From Desulfoscipio geothermicus (GTDB lineage: Bacteria > Bacillota > Desulfotomaculia > Desulfotomaculales > Desulfallaceae), in assembly GCA_016841905.1 (NCBI GenBank), contig JAENYF010000032.1, positions 1 through 36,783 on the forward strand: a DNA stretch of 36,783 nt. Direction: 5' to 3'. Below, in pieces: positions 33,602-36,783 of this stretch. The first letter of the stretch is position 1. Each line of letters begins with the position of its first letter. A program made the translations under genes and the position numbers. The notes below the pieces were generated by a model, which saw nothing but the letters and a program-made list of their open reading frames with translations, was not told where the DNA came from and made no database searches.

Positions 33602-34033
33602 CTAATCCTCCTTTTTTGAGCACCGGGCACAGTAGCCAAAGATTTCAAAGTTATGCCTGGTAATAGCAAAATTTTTATCCTTGATTTGTTGTTGATCAAG
33701 ATAATCCAAGGGGCAAAAATCTACCTCCTCGGAACTGCCGCAATTTAGGCAAATTAAATGATGCCGGTGACCGACCTTTTCCACCAGTTTATATCTGCCT
33801 TTGCCATCGCCAAAATCCGTCTTATCCAGCATCTCCAGCTGCTCCAACACACCTACATTACGATAAACGGTATCCACACTCAGGTTCGGGAATCGCGCTG
33901 ATATCTTGCCGTGAATATCCTCAACCGTCATATGCCTGTTCTCCTGTACCATCACATTGATAATTTCCTGGCGCTGGGGGGTTATTTTATAACCATGCTC
34001 TTTAAACTTAACTAAAATATCCTGTATGATCAA
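33602..34033 (-). CDS. zur: Fur-family metal regulator, probably Zur
   Basis: 143 residues: N-terminal winged helix (TPQRQEIINVMVQ ... TVYRNVGVLEQLEML) and C-terminal dimer domain with the regulatory HRHHLICLNCG (H89, H91, H92, C95, C98) and a second Cys pair CARC (135-138) for structural zinc. As first gene of the znu operon it is expected to repress the operon when zinc is plentiful. Fur or PerR identity cannot be excluded from sequence alone, but the operon supports Zur. TTG start, with taggag about 10 bases upstream. Confidence 0.88.
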   Translation of the reverse strand: MIIQDILVKFKEHGYKITPQRQEIINVMVQENRHMTVEDIHGKISARFPNLSVDTVYRNVGVLEQLEMLDKTDFGDGKGRYKLVEKVGHRHHLICLNCGSSEEVDFCPLDYLDQQQIKDKNFAITRHNFEIFGYCARCSKKED

Positions 34034-34070
34034 AACGGTATCACTCCTAAACAGGAATCTTTCTTAAATA

Positions 34071-34099
34071 ATAATAGAATACACACTCTTATTTGTCAA
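34071..34099 (-). promoter_or_regulatory. Promoter of the zinc-uptake operon
   Basis: TTGACA (34094-34099), exactly 17 bases, then TATTAT (34071-34076) on the minus strand, about 38 bases before the zur start: a near-consensus sigma-A promoter. Confidence 0.8.
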
Positions 34100-34122
34100 G
34101 TTAAGAACGGCTATCCATAAAT

Positions 34123-34138
34123 AATAGTATTTACTATT
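34123..34138. promoter_or_regulatory. Inverted repeat, candidate Zur operator
   Basis: AATAGTA-TT-TACTATT is a perfect 7-2-7 inverted repeat about 25 bp upstream of the -35 box. Fur-family boxes are AT-rich dyads of this size, though the spacer here is 2 rather than 1. A second AT-rich run (taaataataatag) overlaps the -10 region and is an alternative. Confidence 0.35.
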
Positions 34139-34163
34139 TAACCTAAATAGAAGTTAACAAAAC

Positions 34164-34202
34164 AAAAAAAAAGATAACCACAACTTTTATTGGGGTTATC
34201 TT
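34164..34202 (-). terminator. Terminator after the 110-aa gene
   Basis: Leftward: aagataacc(cc)a / tgtggttatctt, a 12-bp stem with one mismatch, followed by nine Ts (34164-34172), 23 bases past the stop codon at 34225. Confidence 0.8.
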
Positions 34203-34224
34203 GGCGGTAAATATTAAATTATGA

Positions 34225-34557
34225 TTAGGAAAGCATAAACTGCTGGTTATCAATGAGTTTCAAAACGTGCGCCGCGGCAATCATTTTGGCATTTAGTACA
34301 TCCGGAGTTTGGATTCTGGCCAGTTCCACCTGTTCCTTCACTGTAACTCCTTCGTTGACACTTTTATTTATCTCATCACTTAAGGTAAACCGGGACTCAT
34401 CATACTGCGCAAAACTAATCGCTGAAGAAAATACATCCCGCAATAAAGTATTTTCCATTTGAGGGTCAAAATCCGGCAGAAAAACGCTGTTACCCCGGTA
34501 AATTTCGATTAATGCGGCCAGTAAATAACGTGCATCTTGATTTTTTTCTTCAACCAT
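34225..34557 (-). CDS. Hypothetical protein (110 aa)
   Basis: 110 residues behind a good aaggaga site (about 8-9 bases before ATG). Predominantly helical, acidic and soluble, with no Cys, signal peptide or membrane segment. It starts MVEEKNQDARYLLAALIEIYRG and ends with KMIAAAHVLKLIDNQQFML. I do not recognise the family. It follows the lipoprotein gene on the same strand after 59 bp and ends in its own terminator, so the two may be cotranscribed. Confidence 0.6.
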   Translation of the reverse strand: MVEEKNQDARYLLAALIEIYRGNSVFLPDFDPQMENTLLRDVFSSAISFAQYDESRFTLSDEINKSVNEGVTVKEQVELARIQTPDVLNAKMIAAAHVLKLIDNQQFMLS

Positions 34558-34615
34558 TCACTCATCTCCTTTTTGCCTAATCAATGTTAACTTTATTATA
34601 CACAATAACCACACG

Positions 34616-35572
34616 CTATACTTTATTAATTCCTAACTCCTCAAAACAATTGTTTCTATAATTCTCCACGGACGTAGTCAAATGATCGTTATTTTGTTCC
34701 GCTATGTCAAGCAAGCCATGCATTATTTCCGTTAGTTTACTCGATTTGCTCTCTGCCAATACCTTGACGTAGCCTGCCCTGGCTGCAGTTGACATTTTCT
34801 TATCTTCATAACTAAAGAGGGGAGTGTTGTTGGCGCCCAGTAAACAAAATTGAACATAACGCCCATAGAGCTTTTGCACGTCAGCCAGTTTAACCGAAGA
34901 AGAGAACGAATTGATGAACTGTTCCTGGTTTAATGCCCTGGTGAGCACTTCATACCAGCTGATCACCAGTGCAGCATCCTTAGCGGGCGGGTTATTCGAT
35001 TCTACTGCCATAAGATCTATATAGGCTTTGATATCAGGCTTCACCAAAGTATTATAGTCTTGATACTGCTGATAGTCAATAATTGGGTAAAACATGCCTT
35101 CGGCGGTATCCACTTTATAACCGGCGGCTTTAGTTTGGGCCAACAGCTGTTTTAACTCCTCGTCTTGAACGGCTTGCATATTGTTTATATCAGTACCGGC
35201 TATATAAGCCTCAACAAACTTTTGCGTTACAGAGTCACTATAAAACTTTGTTTCAAACTCAGGTAAAAAGTCTTGCTGGGCCTTTTCCAGCAGGATAACT
35301 ATTTGCGAAGCGTTCTCCGGAGAAAGCTTCGCTATATTGCTAGCCACAAATTTATTTATTGCTGCCGGATCACCACTGTCGTTTGCCGCTAGCGCATTGA
35401 ATTCATTCAACAAAGCTTGCTGCTCTGCTTGATTAATTTTCCCGTTGTCGGCCTGGTTTTGTCCAGGCCTATCACCGTTTATATCTGGTTGCTTGGTTGC
35501 CGAACAACCAATTAGGGCCAAAGCAACACACACAATTAATGCTGCTGTTAACAAGACTTTTCTAAACAACAT
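34616..35572 (-). CDS. Lipoprotein of unknown function (318 aa)
   Basis: 318 residues from ATG at 35570-35572, which has gggggga about 10 bases upstream; an eight-codon extension upstream is rejected. The N-terminus MLFRKVLLTAALIVCVALALIGC is a lipoprotein signal with lipobox LIGC. A Gln/Asn/Asp-rich linker follows (to about 55), then a helical domain with no motif I recognise; Tyr- and Gln-rich stretches (YPIIDYQQYQDYNTL) stand out. It would be processed by LspA and anchored on the outer face of the membrane. Function unknown. Confidence 0.75.
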   Translation of the reverse strand: MLFRKVLLTAALIVCVALALIGCSATKQPDINGDRPGQNQADNGKINQAEQQALLNEFNALAANDSGDPAAINKFVASNIAKLSPENASQIVILLEKAQQDFLPEFETKFYSDSVTQKFVEAYIAGTDINNMQAVQDEELKQLLAQTKAAGYKVDTAEGMFYPIIDYQQYQDYNTLVKPDIKAYIDLMAVESNNPPAKDAALVISWYEVLTRALNQEQFINSFSSSVKLADVQKLYGRYVQFCLLGANNTPLFSYEDKKMSTAARAGYVKVLAESKSSKLTEIMHGLLDIAEQNNDHLTTSVENYRNNCFEELGINKV

Positions 35573-35721
35573 AATTAAATTCCCCCCGTTATCCATAGCT
35601 TAGCTTTAAAACATCAGACATGAATTTGGAGAAGATTGTTCCTTCAAAAGTTCATAATCTATTTCCATTATCTTCACAGCCCGGTTAGCGCTAAGTGTTT
35701 AATCTCGTGGTGACAAAACAG

Positions 35722-36403
35722 CTAATGTAAACCGGCCCTGGCAGCCATGTGCCGCACGAAAGCTTCCGCCCCCACCCTGGTCCGGATCTTACCCTCCACC
35801 TGGGCATCGGCCAGCAGCTCCAGCACCCGGCGTACCTGGGGAGAGGGTTTCCACCCACCAGTACAGCCAGGACATCTTTTTCTCGGACGCTCATCTTCAG
35901 CCTTTCCGCCACTGCCTGTACCACAGGCACACCAGCCTGATGATGCTCGCTATGACATCCGGACCGCAGGCCCTGATTAACCCTGCCCGCAGATTAGCCA
36001 AGCCGCCCAGGGGATCAACCACCTGCCCTTCGTTAAGCTCCCCGCCCAGACCGGCAGATAAGGGCAAGGCCAGCGCATTAATGGTAAAGTCCCTTCTTTT
36101 TAAATTCGCGCACAAAGTACCCCCGGCCACCACATCGAAATCCACCTGTAGTTTACCGTCACCTGCAGGCAGCACCAGCCGGTACAGCCCGCGCTGCTCG
36201 TCTAAAACCACCAGGGTACCGTTTAATACTTGCGCCACTTCCGGCCATTCAGGCTCTGGCACATCCGCCGCCACTTCCACAACCAGGTCCACATCCCCGG
36301 GTGACCGGCCCAGCAGCTTATCCCGCAGCCAGCCACCTACAATATACCCCCGGCTGCCGGCAGCACTGATCATTTCATTAATTGATTTTAGTTTGTTATT
36401 CAC
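35722..36403 (-). pseudogene. Decayed CCA-adding enzyme / poly(A) polymerase family gene
   Basis: The head domain is intact from GTG at 36403 (gggag at 36411-36415): GYIVGGWLRDKLLGRSPGDVDLVV has the GG...RD and DxD catalytic motifs, and RRDFTINALA and VDPLGGLANL follow. After IRACGPDVIAS the expected RFRDDPLRxLRA/RNA-binding region is missing; the frame runs into nonsense. A second frame (35930 to about 35830) supplies VPVVQAVAERLKMSVREKDVLAVLVGG, and a third (about 35860 to 35722) reads PSPQVRRVLELLADAQVEGK... to RAGLH-stop. So the C-terminal domain survives in two frames after a large internal deletion and at least one frameshift. Full-length enzymes have 400-500 residues; this spans about 230 codons. 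Confidence 0.75.
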
Positions 36404-36461
36404 TACCGGTCTCCCTACCAAGTTATTACTATAAGAAATTTAACTATTAATTCTTTTAACC

Positions 36462-36489
36462 CAAAAGCAAAACCTCCCTTATGGGAGGC
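36462..36489 (-). terminator. Terminator after the RRM protein gene
   Basis: cctccc / gggagg with loop ttat (36473-36488), followed leftward by ttttgctttt, 18 bases past the stop codon at 36507. Confidence 0.75.
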
Positions 36490-36506
36490 TCACTATATAG
36501 ACTCTG

Positions 36507-36755
36507 TTATTCTTTAGCCCGTGCTTCGTTGACGGTGATAACCCGTCCTTCCAAATCGGTACCGTTTAATGCTGCAATCATCCCTTCAGCGTCCTCGTCT
36601 TTTACCTCCACGAAACCAAAACCGCGTGAACGTCCGGTTTCCCTGTCGGTAATAATACGGCTGCCCAAAACTTCTCCGTATCTTGAAAAGGCCTCACCTA
36701 AATCTTCGGCTTTAGTACCCCATGGTAGATTACCCACATATAATGTGCGCGCCAT
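36507..36755 (-). CDS. RRM-domain RNA-binding protein
   Basis: 82 residues, a single RNA-recognition motif: RNP2 LYVGNL (5-10), RNP1 RGFGFVEV (44-51), then the final strand GRVITVNEARAKE. Such stand-alone RRM proteins are known in cyanobacteria and scattered anaerobic Bacillota and Thermodesulfobacteria; roles in mRNA handling or cold response are suggested but not established for this group. ATG at 36753-36755 has agaggtgat 5-8 bases upstream. Monocistronic, with its own terminator. Confidence 0.92.
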   Translation of the reverse strand: MARTLYVGNLPWGTKAEDLGEAFSRYGEVLGSRIITDRETGRSRGFGFVEVKDEDAEGMIAALNGTDLEGRVITVNEARAKE

Positions 36756-36783
36756 CAGATCACCTCTTTTCCATTGCTGCTTT

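Noticed and set aside
35940-36434. 164-codon rightward open frame opposite the polymerase remnant
   Set aside because: Ser/Thr/Pro-rich shadow; the opposite strand shows clear nucleotidyltransferase motifs.

Overview
The window looks like a chromosome segment of a Gram-positive, spore-forming anaerobe of the Desulfotomaculum/Pelotomaculum kind (Peptococcaceae, Bacillota). This is inference from gene content: a PyrR-attenuated pyr cluster, homologues of YqhV, UPF0756 and YitD/ComA, several YjcZ-like microproteins, polyferredoxin-type genes, strong AGGAGG-type ribosome sites and many TTG/GTG starts. No rRNA, tRNA or CRISPR array was found.

Layout. (1) 1-3440 is an insertion-sequence scar. It holds the end of one IS1182-like element, a second nearly complete copy 7 bp away whose transposase is frameshifted, then an IS4/IS231-like element whose transposase has an in-frame stop. 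A 23-nt piece of the IS1182 transposase reappears at 3491-3513. (2) 3587-8112 carries a PEP-synthase-like/nucleotidyltransferase fusion protein and glutamate dehydrogenase. (3) 8340-14315 is a leftward pyrimidine cluster, pyrR-pyrB-pyrC-(gap)-pyrK-pyrD-pyrF. It has two PyrR-type leader elements, one before pyrR and one between pyrR and pyrB. carA/carB and pyrE are absent; where carAB would usually lie there is a small rightward gene. (4) 14517-20960 is a mixed block: YqhV-like protein, MFS transporter, DUF4870 protein, YgjP-type metallopeptidase, ComA-like phosphosulfolactate synthase, UPF0756 protein, RluD-type pseudouridine synthase, signal peptidase II and a VanZ-like protein. (5) 20993-24891 has a two-component system whose kinase has a His-rich N-terminus and almost no extracellular loop. 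Beside it lies a His/Cys-rich protein of unknown family, two small proteins and a ferredoxin. (6) 25202-30362 has an aminotransferase behind a perfect CRP-like palindrome, a protein with two PARP-like zinc fingers, a metallophosphoesterase, a GNAT-like protein and three tiny paralogous membrane proteins. (7) 30521-34033 is a compact zinc-uptake operon, zur-znuA-znuC-znuB-nudix. (8) 34225-36755 holds an unknown protein, a lipoprotein, a decayed CCA/poly(A) polymerase and an RRM RNA-binding protein.

How genes work together: PyrR would sense UMP/PRPP and set attenuation of de novo pyrimidine synthesis. Zur would control high-affinity zinc import. The most novel-looking parts are the His-rich kinase with its His/Cys-rich neighbour, the YjcZ-like microprotein trio, the PARP-like zinc-finger protein and the dikinase/nucleotidyltransferase fusion.
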